A stretch of 64,000 nucleotides of DNA. It comes from Auriscalpium vulgare. Lineage: Eukaryota; Basidiomycota; Agaricomycetes; Russulales; Auriscalpiaceae. Location of the stretch: the NCBI GenBank assembly GCA_019915015.1, contig JAHBBC010000006.1, forward strand, positions 1,178,001 to 1,242,000, in the 5' to 3' direction. Shown one piece after another: positions 1 through 12,088 of the stretch. Position numbers and translations under genes: made by a program. Below the pieces are notes generated by a model, which saw only the letters and a program-made list of their open reading frames with translations, searched no databases and had not been told where the DNA came from. The first letter of the stretch is position 1, and every line of letters starts with the position of its first letter.

Positions 1-1050
1 AACGCAGAGGTTGGCTGATGCGCAGGTTGGCCGAATGCAGAGGTGGGAGTTGGCTGGGACGACTGCCCAAAAGCTGAGGCGGCTGGCTGCGAGGGCTGAC
101 CGAACGCAGAGGTGGCTGGCTGTGTGGGCTGACCAAAAGCTGAAGTGCCAGCTGGCTGACCAAAGGCGGAGGTGGCGGCTGGCTGTGAGGGCTGACCGAA
201 GGCAGAAGTAGGTTGCTGGGCAGCCTGGCCTGACGCTGATGGCTGACCGAACGCAGGCTGACCAAAGCCAGTTGTTGTACGCGCACCTCCGAACGCACTG
301 GTACCCGTCGTTGACCCAAACGCGGATGTGGCGGGCTTACCGAATGCTCCTCCACCGCTCCCAAAGGCTGAGCCACCTCCAAATGGCGCACCTGTCGATC
401 CTCCCGCAAAGGCTGATCCAGATGTCGAACCAAAGGAAAGAGCTGGTGCTGTCGTGTCACCCATAGTTGTCTTCTTCGCTGCCTCATATGCTGACTTCGT
501 ATCGTTGCGAACGCCGGCGAAGACTTGCTCCGCGCTGGCAGTCTTATCCTGTTCGTATTTCAACTGGAAATGATCGTCATGCGACACTTCCAAGCCGTCA
601 GTAAGGTGTACACGCACATAGGCATCGATGTTTCCGCCCTTCATCGCCGTCACTGCTTTGATGCGCAACTCCTCAAAGGATTCGTCGAGATTGGGAAGGA
701 GGTTAGGTTCGTGCTTGGCGGGACCATACGACGACAGAGGCCAGAGTGGCTTATCAGCGGACGTGCTGAAGTCCTTGACCATTGTGTCCAATCTGAGGTA
801 GCGACAGTCGCCTCAGCTATGACCTTGTCCTGTGGGCGGGAAACAACACCCACGTGTAGGGAATGGTCTTCGGCACCCCGCCTGGTTGCCATGTCGAGCT
901 AGCTAATTGAATACTTGAGTGAGGGTAAGCCAAGGTAGTTGGCTACGAACCGCCAAACGGTGGCCGTCTATTGTCCGCGCCTTGTGGATGTTCGTTGCGG
1001 CATGTGTTGCCAAACTTGCAAGCACCGCGCAGGAAGAATTGACAGACAGC
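1..1050 (-). CDS. CCCH zinc-finger FG nucleoporin (Nup42-like), partial
   Basis: Reads right to left and runs off the window's left edge. The N-terminus holds one C3H1 zinc finger (CQFFLRGACKFGNTCRNEH, first Cys codon at 1042-1044). After introns a conserved block follows (DKPLWPLSSYGPAKHEPNLL, about 690-770) typical of fungal Nup42-type proteins. From about 430 leftward the protein becomes a run of SAFGQP-type FG repeats. Such proteins sit on the cytoplasmic face of the nuclear pore and help Gle1/Dbp5-driven mRNA release; that role is from the family. The start lies just upstream of the finger, probably across a splice site, and is not resolved. The C-terminus is missing only because the window ends. 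Confidence 0.82.
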
Positions 1051-1376
1051 CTGTAGTAGACGCGTGAGCGTACATCAGAAAACAAGCAGAGCGTACAAAC
1101 CATCGACGCCGGAAGGAAGGACCAGTGGGCGCTTAGTCATGCAGACCAAACGCAGGAACTGCGGCTCACGCGGTGACTCGCGGCTTTCGAAGACTCGGAA
1201 GAGGTCTTCGTTGCTATACCACGACCCACCCTGGCGTTGCTGTCGGTTCTATACCTCTTACTTGACAGGCCATACACTTTCAAAGCTCATCGGCTTGGAT
1301 ACCCCATTGCTCGGGTCTCGAAGGGCCCTCAGGCTCGCACATCGGCCCTCGCACAACGTAGGCCATCCACAACCCA
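1051..1376. other. Intergenic stretch, divergent promoters
   Basis: Lies between the divergently transcribed nucleoporin and formin. No convincing coding content. The formin frame has a TAG at 1359 preceded by AG-type acceptors, so an upstream formin exon here cannot be excluded. Confidence 0.4.
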
Positions 1377-4300
1377 ATGCCCGATGATACCCTCATTGTT
1401 CCAACCATCCTCCCAAATGGCACGCTACATTTTGCCTCCGTATCGCCCAACGGCACGGCGCAGGATGTGATCGAGGCACTTACCGCCGTCGATGAAGTCA
1501 GGACCGACGTGCTTGGGCACTTGCCGGCTCAAGGATGGGGTATGCAGAAGATCCAGAGGGAGCATCCTGGTCGTCAGTGGGAGGAGAGTGAGCTCGAAAG
1601 ATTAGGCGATGGTGCGCCGCATACTTTCTAATATTACACAGAGGTGTATTGACGCCGTCCCACAAGGTCTCCTCGACAGGGCTACTCCAGTCGGTCCATT
1701 GATCAAGAAAGCATCCTCGGACGCGTCACTTCAGCGCCACTTCTCTGCATTTTCCCTCACATCACATCTACACGCCCCCGCCTTGCGTCTGGTGTCCTTG
1801 CATCCTGCACTGTCTATCACGGTCTCCTTCGCGCGCGTACCGGAGATCCACGACGGGTTCACATGGCGATGCTTCTTTGTAAAGCACAGCACCGTCGAAG
1901 ATGTCGTCCAGATTGTCTCCGAGATGCTTGGACTTACGAAGTCACTCCCAGTACCGGGCGGAGGCGCACTGGAGTACGTGCTAGAAGAGGTTTGGGCAGA
2001 AGGTGACTCCGAAAGTAAGGGTCCTTTTCTAAATATTCATACTGTGATACTCAACTAGACCTTCAGGGTCGTCCAGGCTGTCTCCGACGTCTGTCATGTC
2101 CATCGTCCTTGAATCGCCATCGCGCCCAGTCCCGTTCACTCCAAGAGCTAGGCGACATTTCAGGTTCTCGGTTCCCGACGAATGGTATCGCCGCTCATCG
2201 AAGCCTCGTTCTGTGTCATCCGCATCCTTTGAGCCTACAGAGGCGACTCTGAAGGCCCTACATGAGATGGAGGCGTCTGAAGAAGACGAGGCGGAAGAGG
2301 CGGAGGCGGAGGGTACTGCGAAGCAGAAGGCTGAGGTCTTCGGACCGGCTCCGTCATCTCCGTCAAAGGACGCCCCAGCCGAGTGGAGGAATACAATTGC
2401 TCAGAATCGACTGTCGAGCATGTTCGAGAGTTGGCTTCGTCCCTCAACGCCTCCCAGAACCGAAGGCGCGCCCGCTAGCGAACGCATGAGCGTTAGCGAG
2501 CCGAAGCTGGTATCGCCAGCTGCTGACGGCCAAGACCTTGATATGGACGCGTTCGAGCAGATGTTGGTACGTGTCATCTTGAAGCTCGCGTCAGACACTA
2601 TTCCAATGTGTCTATGTAGGATGACTTAGGTCTCAAAGGCCCTCAACGAAAGGCGATGTTTCAGCTTCCTCCTGATCGCAAGCATTATCTTCTCGTGCAG
2701 CATCAGCAATCGCGTACTGCGTCCCCGTCCAAAACTCGCACGCATGCCTCATCATTCTCTGCAACATACGGCCCTTCTAGCGCATCTAATCTACTTCCCC
2801 GGATTGTTCCTCAGCTCACAGGTGATGCAGGGTTTATGAGGCGCCTATCTATCAGTGGTTGGGGCAATCCGACGGCAGCACCTCCAGTTGTATCACCCAG
2901 CAGTGAAAGAAGTAGTGGGGAGTTCGACAGCGGGGTGGGTGGAAGCCCAGGTAGAGTCAAGGCTCATATCGAGAAAGCGAGGGAGGAGACCCAGCCTCTA
3001 CAACCGCAGAATACTGGCGGTCTCTGGACGAGCTGGTGGACGTCTTCTGGGGGCGAGAAAGCCACGGCGTCGCCCGGAAAGAGCCAGAACAAAGAACTGA
3101 AGACGCCCGAGCTGTATGTTGCTGGCTTACGCGGCAAAACTGTGGACGCGAAGCTCGTCAAGCACCTCATCTCTCTGCGGGTTCATTTGTCTACGGCGCA
3201 TCTATTCTGGGTCAAAGAGTTCGTTGAGACGGAGACGGGTATCAATGTGTTAGGAAGCTTGCTTGCGACCCTTGTAGGCAAAGGTGGCAAGAGGAAGCAG
3301 CTTACCGACATTGAAGGCTCGGCTTTGCTCGAAATAATCAAGTGCTTCCGGGTCCTATCGAATATCGAGGTGAGTTGCTATATATAACATGCTACCATCA
3401 ATAATCCGATACACCGCAGGTCGGATTTGATGCCGTTCTTGCCTCCCCTACGATCGTTACGCATATTGCATACGCCTTACACAGTGCCTCAGCCAAGCTT
3501 CGAACGCTCGTCTCTGACCTTCTGGCAGCTATATGCATTCTCGCCATCCCAGACGGACACAAGGCGGTGATTGCCGCTATGTCGGATTATCGAATCGCTT
3601 TTGACGAAGCCTTTCGATTCGAAGAGTTGATCGCCTCGCTACGCATGCCCGATGCTGACGACTCCATTCCGACGAGAGCTCCCTCTCTGCAAGAAGACGG
3701 CCTTTGGGAAGCTCGCACGGCGTCCCTCATCTTAGTCAATGCTCTGACAAACGGACCGGAGTCCCTCGAAGAACGCGTTCTCCTTCGAGAAGAGTTTGGA
3801 AGACGAGGACTGAACGAGGTGATAGTTGTGAGTGTCAGGGTCATCCTATTCCTTCTCTATCTCTCATGCATCATAGACATTACGCTATGTTAGACCACCA
3901 GAGTCTATCGTCACTCAGCTTGACGTCTACACGGAGGAGAAATTTGAGGATGAGGAAGACATGCGGGAACGAACGTTGAGTCTCTTGCGACGCGGGCAAG
4001 ATCCCATAACGTCCGACGGCGAACTTGTCTTTCAGGAGCTGGTTCGTTTAGCGCAGCTCGATGCCGAAATATATCCTCGGATGTTCGATATCGCCAAAGG
4101 ATACATCTCCTTACTGGAGCGCGACATAGATGGGTAAGTCTCATATGCTTCTCAACGCCCCGGCAAATCCCTTAGACAGCTGTGTCAGCCCATTCAAGGT
4201 CGCGCTGGTTGCCACTATGGCCAGCTTCGTGGAACAGATGGCAAATCTAGAAGACTTGTACGTGTTGTTGGTCCTCCGGCGAGTAATGCTGACCACACTC

Positions 4301-7300
4301 ATTGACAGTGAGGAAGGCTTTCCCCAGATGATGAAAGACTTTGTGTTATCTGTGCAGAACGTAACGGGTCAACCTCTCGATGTACGGCTGGCATCGGACA
4401 ACGATGCGAGAGCCGCGGTCGATCAAGAGCTTGAGACCCTTCACGGCCGCATCGAACAGCTTGTCAGCGAGGTGAGTACAACCGTACACCGTGACATGCG
4501 CCAGCAGTGACATTATCCACTTCAGCGGGGACAATTGCGCGATGAGTTGGATCAGCAGACAGCAGAAATCAATGCCCTGCGCTCAATATCTAGCACACCC
4601 GGCCCACAGCAGAAGACTCTGGGAAAAGCTGGGGGAGATGTCAGTCTTTCTTGTCAATGTCGGACAGCATGTTACTAATTTCTGTGCAGAACTTCCATGG
4701 TCTCGTTCAACGGCTCGTGCAGAAGGAGAAACAGGTCCTTCAGTTACAAGCCGAGCTGGAGAAGATCAAGGCTCATAATCCAGTCGACACGCGTGAAAAT
4801 GTACGTCCTATCTGCTCCGCCTTAATTTCCGCGCTGATCAATGTAGGATGAACGAGCGAAACGAGAGCGTGACAAGGCCAAGTGGAACAGTCTAATGGAC
4901 GAGATCGCTAAGCTTAAGATCAAAGTGAGCGATCTTGCTTCATGAGACAACACCCGCGTTGACCACACATATGACAGGTCGGCGAACTGGAAAGCACGGT
5001 GGTCGTCAGAGACAAAGATCTTCTGTATATGAAACGCGCAATGGAGTCCGTGTACTCGCGGTTCCGGTCACGAGAGGAAACGCGAGACGAGGCAGAGGTT
5101 GACGCGCAGCTCTTTGCTTCACGGACGATCGAAAGCCTGACGCAGAAGGAGGACATGATTTTGCAACTGCAGACGGATATAGCAGACTTGAAGGTCCAGC
5201 TGGCTGCTAAGCCAAAGTTCGTCACAGAGAAGGAGTACAAGACCAAGTTCGCACCGCCACCACCACCACCTCCACGTTCTCGACAAACGACGGGTCCTTC
5301 GGAACCTGTCAATTCTTCGATTTCTCCCAAATTACCTCCACCTGCTCCTCCACCACCCCCTCCGCCGCCTCCAGCTCTGGCTCCCCCAAACCCCCTTGCC
5401 ACACCAGCACCTCCGCCGCCGCCGCCGCCGCCACCACCACCACCGCCACCACCTCCGCCTCCGGCTATATTGTCGATGGCCAGCAGTGCTTCACCACTTG
5501 CCCCACCTCCCCCGCCACCGCCTCCGCCTCCGATGCCTAATGCGTCTTTCGGAAACGGTCCACCTCCGCCCCCTCCACCTCCGCCCCCGCCGTCCGGCCC
5601 AGCTGGTCGACCTCCCCCAGCGCCTCCTCCTCCGTCTGCTTTCCGTATGGGTGGAAAGCCTCGGCAGCCGGTGGTGCCGGTGAAACGGCTGCGGCCGTTC
5701 TTCTGGAACAAAGTTCAAGGCGCTTCTCTGACCACCACCGTATGGAGTGAAGTCCCAGCAGACACATCATTCTCTTTGGACGATTTGGAGAACACTTTCG
5801 CTATCGATAACACACCTGTAGCACCCTCCCAAGTTCGCGCAACGCCGACTAGAAAGCAGTCTGTCACCACACTCCTGGACATCACGCGGGCGAATAATGT
5901 CGGTATGTGACGCTTCTGGAGTCAAATTTTTCAACGCAGCTCACCGTTTTGTAGCGATCATGCTTTCCGGAATCAAAATGGCTCCTGTGGACATTCGGAA
6001 GTTCTTGCTCAACCTGGACGACAGGCTCTCTGTCGACGATCTCAAGGCAATTGAACGTCAACTCCCCACCTCTGACGAGATTGCGCTCCTCAAAGATTTT
6101 GGTGATGTAACGAAACTTGCGAAGGCGGACCAGTTCTTCTACCAGGTGCGAATCAGCAAGACTTTGTGAATCGCATAGCTTTGACGCGACTTGTAGATCA
6201 TGGACATCCCGCGACTTTCCGAGCGTCTGAAGTGCATGGTCTACCGTCGGCGACTGGAGCTGGACATCGAAGAAATCCGTCCTGAGCTTGATATCCTTCG
6301 GAATGCGTCAAGAGAAATGAAGTCCTCACAAAAATTCAAACGGGTCTTGCAAGTGAGTAACTTCATTGAATAAAACAAAAAAAGGTCTCATATTCTCGAA
6401 GGCCGTGCTTACCATTGGCAATGCGCTGAATGGCTCGAGTTTCCGCGGTGGAGCTCGTGGTTTCCGATTGGACGCGCTCCTCAAGGTGAGTGAATGTTCT
6501 CGCCTTCATGCGCCACTATCTCACGGGAACTTCAGCTGAGGGAGACCAAGACGGTGAAAGGCGGGCCGGACTGCCCAACATTGCTGCACTACCTCGCTAG
6601 GACGTTGCTACGAGCTGATCCCTCTCTGGTTACCTTTATCGAGGATATACCTTATCTTGAAGCTGCTGCTCGTGGTACGTTGAACTGGTCATCGCCTGTC
6701 GATGCCAAATCTATAACAATTCCTCAGTATCGGGACCGACGTTGGTCACTTCGATCAAGGCGCTCATGAACGGCCTGACGCAAGTCAAGGAAGAAGTCAA
6801 GCGTGCGAAAGCAGATAGGAATCGCGTTGCGCATGATCACTTTGCAGAAGTGATGGGGGTATGTTTTTCTTCGTCGAAAGCGCTGACGCGACACTGAAGG
6901 CGCGTGCAGCCATTTGTCGCGCAGCAGACTCCCGTCATTGAAGCGATGAAGAACATGGGTTCATCGTTGGAAGCTGATCTCCGCGCCTTGCTAGCTTACT
7001 ACGGCGAGGATCCCGACTCTTCCGAGGCACCGAAACCTGAAGACTTCTTCGCGCTAGTCCTGACATTTTCGTCCTCTCTGCAGGTGTGTTCAGTCGCTGT
7101 CTGGTCAGGCCACTTTTGACGAGTTGAAATACAGAAAGCGGCTTTGGAGGTCCACGATGCAGAAGAGAAGTTGCAGAGCAAGCTTCCTGCGATCGTCACC
7201 CCGGTACCGAAGGAGGAACCACCTTCGGAGCCGGTACGCATATATGCTGTTGTTGTTTTGGAAAGAAGCTCAATGTTTTCCCGTTCCGAAGACTATCAAA

Positions 7301-7504
7301 GCCATCCACGACCCGCAGTCCCTCGCCCCGCCATCCGCGGCCAGCTCTCATGGGCGAGCAGCTGGTTACTCGGTCGGGCGTGGGGCGCTTGACCAGACCA
7401 TCCGCAGCATGCGCGATGGCAAGCGCAGGGCGAGGCCAGATCGCCGCCCGCTCAGCAAGATATTCATCGACGGCGGACGACCACAGAGCAAGCTGTTCGA
7501 TTGA
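1377..7504 (+). CDS. Diaphanous-related formin (GBD/FH3-FH1-FH2-DAD)
   Basis: Actin nucleator/elongator of the Bni1/SepA type, acting at hyphal tips and septa under Rho GTPases (family knowledge). The order of domains is complete. The N-terminal GTPase-binding/FH3 region is spread over exons from about 1667 to 4500 (for example GLRGKTVDAKLVKHLISLRV near 3130). A coiled-coil stretch follows at about 4690-5240. FH1 at 5250-5650 has several proline tracts, the longest about 19 residues. FH2 starts near 5680 (KRLRPFFWNKVQGASL) and runs to about 7090. A basic DAD tail ends the protein (GALDQTIRSMRDGKRRARPD, near 7390). The first clear intron is 1612-1666. The ATG at 1377 leads directly into the conserved DDTLIVPTILPNGTL motif; many relatives have extra N-terminal sequence, so an upstream exon is possible. 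The DAD implies autoinhibition released by Rho. Confidence 0.93.
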
Positions 7505-7597
7505 GGTCAGAGGATCTCCCATGACAAGGTTAATGATTGTATTCCACGTAGATATAATGTGTAGCGTCAAATTGTACCGATACATCCTCGAGCTCCT

Positions 7598-8915
7598 TTA
7601 GTTTGCATTCAAAGGCGACACGGCATCGCACTTGGCAACGCATTCCAAGAAAAACTCGAAGAACGCGGGGACCTATCGCCGCATTCATTCAGACGTATGC
7701 GAGCACATGAAGTGAGTTTGACCTACATCAAGGCCCAGCGCAACGTCGCAGTTCTTGCCTGTTACGCCCCAGGTATCATCCGTTTCCTGGTATCCCCACA
7801 CGTCCGCGACTGTCTCCCCGGTTGTGTGTTTTCCCTCCAGCTCGATATCCACTCTGTAACGTGTGCAGGAGAACAGATCCGGTCGCGATACGTATGCAAT
7901 GGTCAGGGCATCGTGCAGCGGCGGGCCTTCAGTGAAGCCAAACGTCGACCGATAAGTGTCTTTGAAGAATGTTATCAGGGTGGACAAGGTGTGTCTGAGG
8001 GGGGAAGATGCTTGATCGGTTGGCAACACGGATGTAGAAGGGTTCAGCAGGCGGGCTTGGACAGATGGCCCTACAATGGCTTGGTGTGTGACATTGAGTG
8101 GTATCATGACCTTGCGGACGGGGGCGTCGAGGACAATCTGGGCTGCTTCAGCTGCAAGAGAAGAGCGGACTGAGCGTTGCGGAGAGACATACTCGGTGTA
8201 TCACTCACGATCACAAAGGATATTGAACTCTGCAGCAACAAGAGGTCAGTATGACGCCAGTTGCCGACAGCCTGACATACCCGCAACGGACGAGCGGTTG
8301 CCAACGCCGACCCCGCCGCCCATGAACACGATCTGCTCGACGCCTACGAGCAATTCTGGACAGAGGCTCACGAATAACGCGATGTTCGTGAGGGGACCAG
8401 ATGCGACAATCGTCAGTTTCTCGCCCGCCCCGTTCTCCCGTGTCTCTCGGATGGCGCCCGCGATCGCTTCAATCGCCTTTGGTCCCTCTGCGATTCGTGC
8501 AAGAACTTCTGGCGCGGAAGCGGGGGGAAAACCCTCGACGCCGCCGAGACCATCGGCACCATGGATTTCGGGATCGTGGCGCGCAATACGCAGGAGAGGT
8601 TTCGTCGCGCCTGGGTGCACCTTGATAGCCTCGGGCGCTCCGAACGCGTAGAGACAACGCGCTGCATTGGCCACAGTGTGCTTGAACTCTGTGTTGCCGT
8701 GCACCTACAGAGATGTTTAGTAGAGGACACACGGCGGACGCGGCGAGACGGATTTTTTCTTACCGCAGAAACGCCAACGAGATGGATGTTTGGGGTGTGC
8801 AGGGCTAGAAGAATAGCGGCGGCATCGTCGTGACCCTTGAGAAATTCGCTATGTCAATCAGCGAAACGTGGGGTATGGCACGTACAGGATCGCAGTCAAG
8901 CCAAATGTAATGCAT
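7598..8915 (-). CDS. Inosine-uridine preferring nucleoside hydrolase
   Basis: Ribohydrolase that splits nucleosides into base and ribose for purine/pyrimidine salvage. The ATG at 8915 begins MHYIWLDCDP, and splicing to the next exon gives DCDPGHDDAAAILLALHTPN, the calcium-binding aspartate signature at the N-terminus of the family. Further hallmarks are VHGNTEFKHTVANA, GPLTNIAL, MGGGVGVGNRSSVAEFNILC (the mid-protein substrate/Ca region), KVMIPLNVTH, and a final exon ending LECVAKCDAVSPLNAN. Every junction uses GT-AG introns and keeps frame. The length of about 330-350 residues is normal for the family. The gene is convergent with the formin, with about 90 bp between stops. No targeting signal is visible, so it is probably cytosolic. 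Confidence 0.93.
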
Positions 8916-9825
8916 CCGAGTCTTATGCAGTAGACGCGCCCGTTGTCGCGGACAGACTCCCGAAGCTTATGTATGCGAACGGATATTCCCCCGTGACTCT
9001 CACTACTTCCTAGCTCTATTCAAACTGCCACTCGAGGTATCTGGGCCCGGCCAAACCAAAGCTACGCTGCACCAGTTCAAGAGTGCAGCAACCCAGGAAG
9101 ACCCACGATGACGGTTGGTCGGAACTGAGTCCTCATGGCGAATCGACGGGTTGGGGGCAGTGTTGGGGTCATGATTGAAATCTACTTATGCGCCGGCACG
9201 CTTCAGGTGCGTCTGTCGTGCTTGTTTGGCAAGTCTGCACAAGCCAACGTCTTGTATCCCGGTAGAGCCCCGCGCCTCTGAACGAACTTCTGTTGCTTAT
9301 ATGAGGTTTCCACAAGGGACTTGATAGTGACGAGCATCACCGTTGGTTGTATCGTTAAACTCACCCGACGAACAGATCCTCATGACCTGGTCCTCATCAA
9401 GGAGTTCAAACTTGACACGACTAGAAACCTCCTGGACAACACTCAGGCTGCCGACATTCCGGTCTTCGCTATAACACGTCCTGATGCCAGGACGGCACCC
9501 TCTACGACCTCTACTCAGTCTGAGCGGGGGAAGATCCACCCGCAGTCGGCTTGCCAGCCTCTGCCAGCCGCCTCGTCGGACCGGTGCGAACCTCTTCAGT
9601 GCAAGTCTCTCTACCATTGCGCTGCTCTCTCTGCATTGTTCGTATTCCTTGTAACTCGTCTCATGCAGCCTGTCCTTTCTGCTCGCCACTTGCAATTTCA
9701 ATACTTATGGTGGTGACGGCCAGTGACAAATATTGAGACTAGGTCGTGCCTACATGCCGCGTGACGCGCACTGGTCGCGTCTCAGCGCTCACCTCCTCAC
9801 TCGCTGATTGTTTTCCTCGTCTACC
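8916..9825. other. Intergenic, nothing recognised
   Basis: About 900 bp between the nucleoside hydrolase start and the gene at 9826. Open frames exist on both strands around 9300-9720, but none has family motifs, a splice pattern or composition suggesting a gene. It must hold both divergent promoters. Confidence 0.4.
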
Positions 9826-10476
9826 ATGTTTGCTCTCCGCGGTGGCCAACCTACTTTCGAAAAGATGTGGGAGGGTCACAAAATACATCCAGGAATGCTG
9901 GAAGAACTCAAGATCATGATTCAACGAACTAGACACGGTGTCGAATGGGCGCCATCCACCACGCGCCGTCGACGCGCCCTTGAAGAGAAGTTCATATGCA
10001 TGCACGAGGCAGATTACACGGAGTATCAGGGTCGCGAATGGGCTCATGAGAATATACTGGGTACGTCGAGCGCACGTGTGCATCATCGATCAGTCTGCTC
10101 ATCCTGTCTGCCCATTGCAGAGCGCGTCAGGATGTTCATCTGCTTCATTGTGCAAGTGTCGGAGTTGTGCGATCCAAAGGAAGTATCCGCCAGATCGCTG
10201 GTGGTTGTCTGTGTCGATGTACTCGGAATGGTACGTTCCCGCCTCGGGATTTGGGTGTCGATATCTCAATCTATGCAGATGGTCCACTATGTAGATGGAG
10301 GCCTCGACTATGACATATCTTTGTCTTGGCTTGTTAGTCTATGGAAGGTAAGCATATACCCACCTAATCTTATATGCATTCATTGTCTCACTGCTCGATG
10401 ACCAGCTTCACAAATCCCTCATCGGGAGGTTCCAGCTTTTCCAGCTTGACACAACCACTCGACTCAGGCGCTGCTA
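9826..10476 (+). CDS. Unknown protein, truncated paralogue of the 16.2 kb gene
   Basis: I do not recognise the family. Exon 1 (9826-10060) starts at a good context ATG (ACCATG) and encodes a basic, helix-rich segment ending EYQGREWAHENIL. Later exons give SLVVVCVDVLGM, MVHYVDGGLDYD, SLSWLVSLWK and LHKSLIGRF before a TAG at 10474. The protein aligns without gaps to the gene at 16217: EYQGREWAHENIL with QYQGKEWSEDKIL, VLGM/MVHYVDGG with LIYF/MSTLVNDG, and SWLVSLWK/LHKSLIGR with SWRCTLQN/HQRCLIRR. Introns fall at the same places (slashes). Unlike its paralogue it lacks the long acidic C-terminal half, so it may be a truncated copy, or the stop may be bypassed by an intron I could not place. The N-terminal layout recalls the helical N-terminal domain of fungal crypton/tyrosine-recombinase-like proteins; that is a weak inference. 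Confidence 0.55.
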
Positions 10477-10776
10477 GGGTCCAAATGAATACCCGCTGAG
10501 AGGGCCTTGGATGGCTGCGAAGACTTCGACAAAGTGCGTTCACATCGGCACGAGGCTGAAGTCGCTCACGAATGCGTCGCACTTCAGGCTCTGCAGCATG
10601 TTTTGCTCTGGGGTCTGTCAATGTATTCTGCAAGCACTGGACCGGGTGCGCTTCTTCGCACCGCAGACTACCCAAATCGGTACCTTCGTGTTGGGGTGAG
10701 ATTTGACACCCGTTGGATCCGGCGCGGCCTCTGACCGTGTTCGATCAGCAACTGAAGCTCATCCGCTCGGGGAGCG

Positions 10777-12088
10777 GTGGGTTCGCCGAGTTCGTTGTCC
10801 AGGCATGTGTCGCTGAAGACTTCGAAGAGTGCCGTGCACCGAGGTGTTGGACGTACGCACCATTTCACTTGCGGCTCGTTCGAGTCTGATTCATATAAGT
10901 ATGTCAGACAACATTATGTAATGGCGCCCGTCGTGGATGACAGGAACCACCTGGCAGACATGGGCATGTTGGCCGCCGTCATCGGCCTTCGCCGCGGCGC
11001 TTTCAAGGACCATACCACATGGCAGAGCCTGATCAATGGCAACGAACAAGAGATACTCTGGAAGCCGGAAGTCCTCGAAAGACCTTTCTTTGTTCATGGC
11101 CCCCATGACCGGCCCTTGCCCGATGCTATCGCGAGCGAATTCCTTCTTCAAACTTGTAAAGACGTGGGCATGGGAGGTAGGCCTTGTGACCCTATCCCTG
11201 AGCGTCGCCTCATGATTCCCATTCTGGGATCTGAGAAAGACAATCCAACTGACGGATGGGGGGTCGAGGGCGGCAACTACGAATGCGCCCTCACAGATAC
11301 CGATTCTCCGGCATTGTTTCGGTATGTGCATTCGTTGTTTGAACGTGACGCGCAAGCTGATCGCGCTCAACAAAGATTGCCTGCGGAGTATGAGAAGGAA
11401 GTCTCTCTCGACGAAGCTTTGGAGTTTTCGGACGACTTCAAGGAGCTCCGTCGCGCAAATGATCATATCATCGCCATCGCCGAAGATGCGGACTACAGTC
11501 GGTGGCACGAAATCGAGGTATGCCTTTCACGCTTGTCTCGACGCCACCGGCGACCACTAACCATCCGTTAGGATGCTTTGACCGAGGAGGAGCTTGAACA
11601 GCTGGAGGACGACTTGACCGATGACGACCGCACTGACAAGAACATATGCTGCACGCCGCGATCTCTGCTCTCTCATAGCGTCGAGGCCCTCTTTGCAACC
11701 GTTTCTGGGGCCATCCTTGATACCCGGCGCCTTGCCGCGGAACAGGCTCTCCCGCCTCTCACTGTAACCGAACTGAGGAGGCGTAAAGCCGAGTTGAAGA
11801 CCGTCTCCGACCTCCCCAAGCGCCTGCGGGCGTTGTCCCAGGGCAACCTCGACGAACAGGAGAGTGATATATTTACGTCCTCCATCGCCGCCGACGAGAA
11901 GTTATCTGGACAGCAGAGCAACCGGAACAGGAATACTTCATGTAAGTCGTGTTCGCGCTCTACTTTTGCGGGGTGGCTTACTCTTTCCAAGCACGCTTGC
12001 GACTTTCGGCACCGACGTGCCGTCGAGGAAGCGTAAAAAGTTGACAGTCGACTCCGGAGGGCGGATCATGAAGAAAGCTCGCAAGTAG
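10777..12088 (+). CDS. Unknown, possibly C-terminal part of a DUF3435/recombinase-like protein
   Basis: A long open stretch is spliced once cleanly (HEIE/DALTEEELEQLEDDL across about 11519-11572). It contains YKYVRQHYVMAPVVDD, MGMLAAVIGLRRGAF and then a charged, helical region (SDDFKELRRANDHIIAIAED, ELRRRKAELKTVSDLPKRLR). The style, an R-x-H-Y followed by a helical charged tail, resembles the C-terminal end of fungal DUF3435/tyrosine-recombinase relatives, but no catalytic tetrad can be demonstrated. A basic, NLS-like end (PSRKRKKLTVDS...KKARK, stop 12088) is open in a frame one base off from the exon before it (donor at 11942, acceptor at 11992). The end may be 12036, near 12055 or 12088, and the start near 10921 or further upstream. 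It could belong with the 9826 gene as one decayed element. Confidence 0.42.

Noticed and set aside
4920..5711. Minus-strand open frame of 263 codons rich in glycine
   Set aside because: It is the antisense of the formin FH1 proline tracts; CCN/NGG codons give poly-Gly on the other strand.
9297..9716. Open frames on both strands in the gap after the nucleoside hydrolase
   Set aside because: No conserved motif, no start context, no splice structure.
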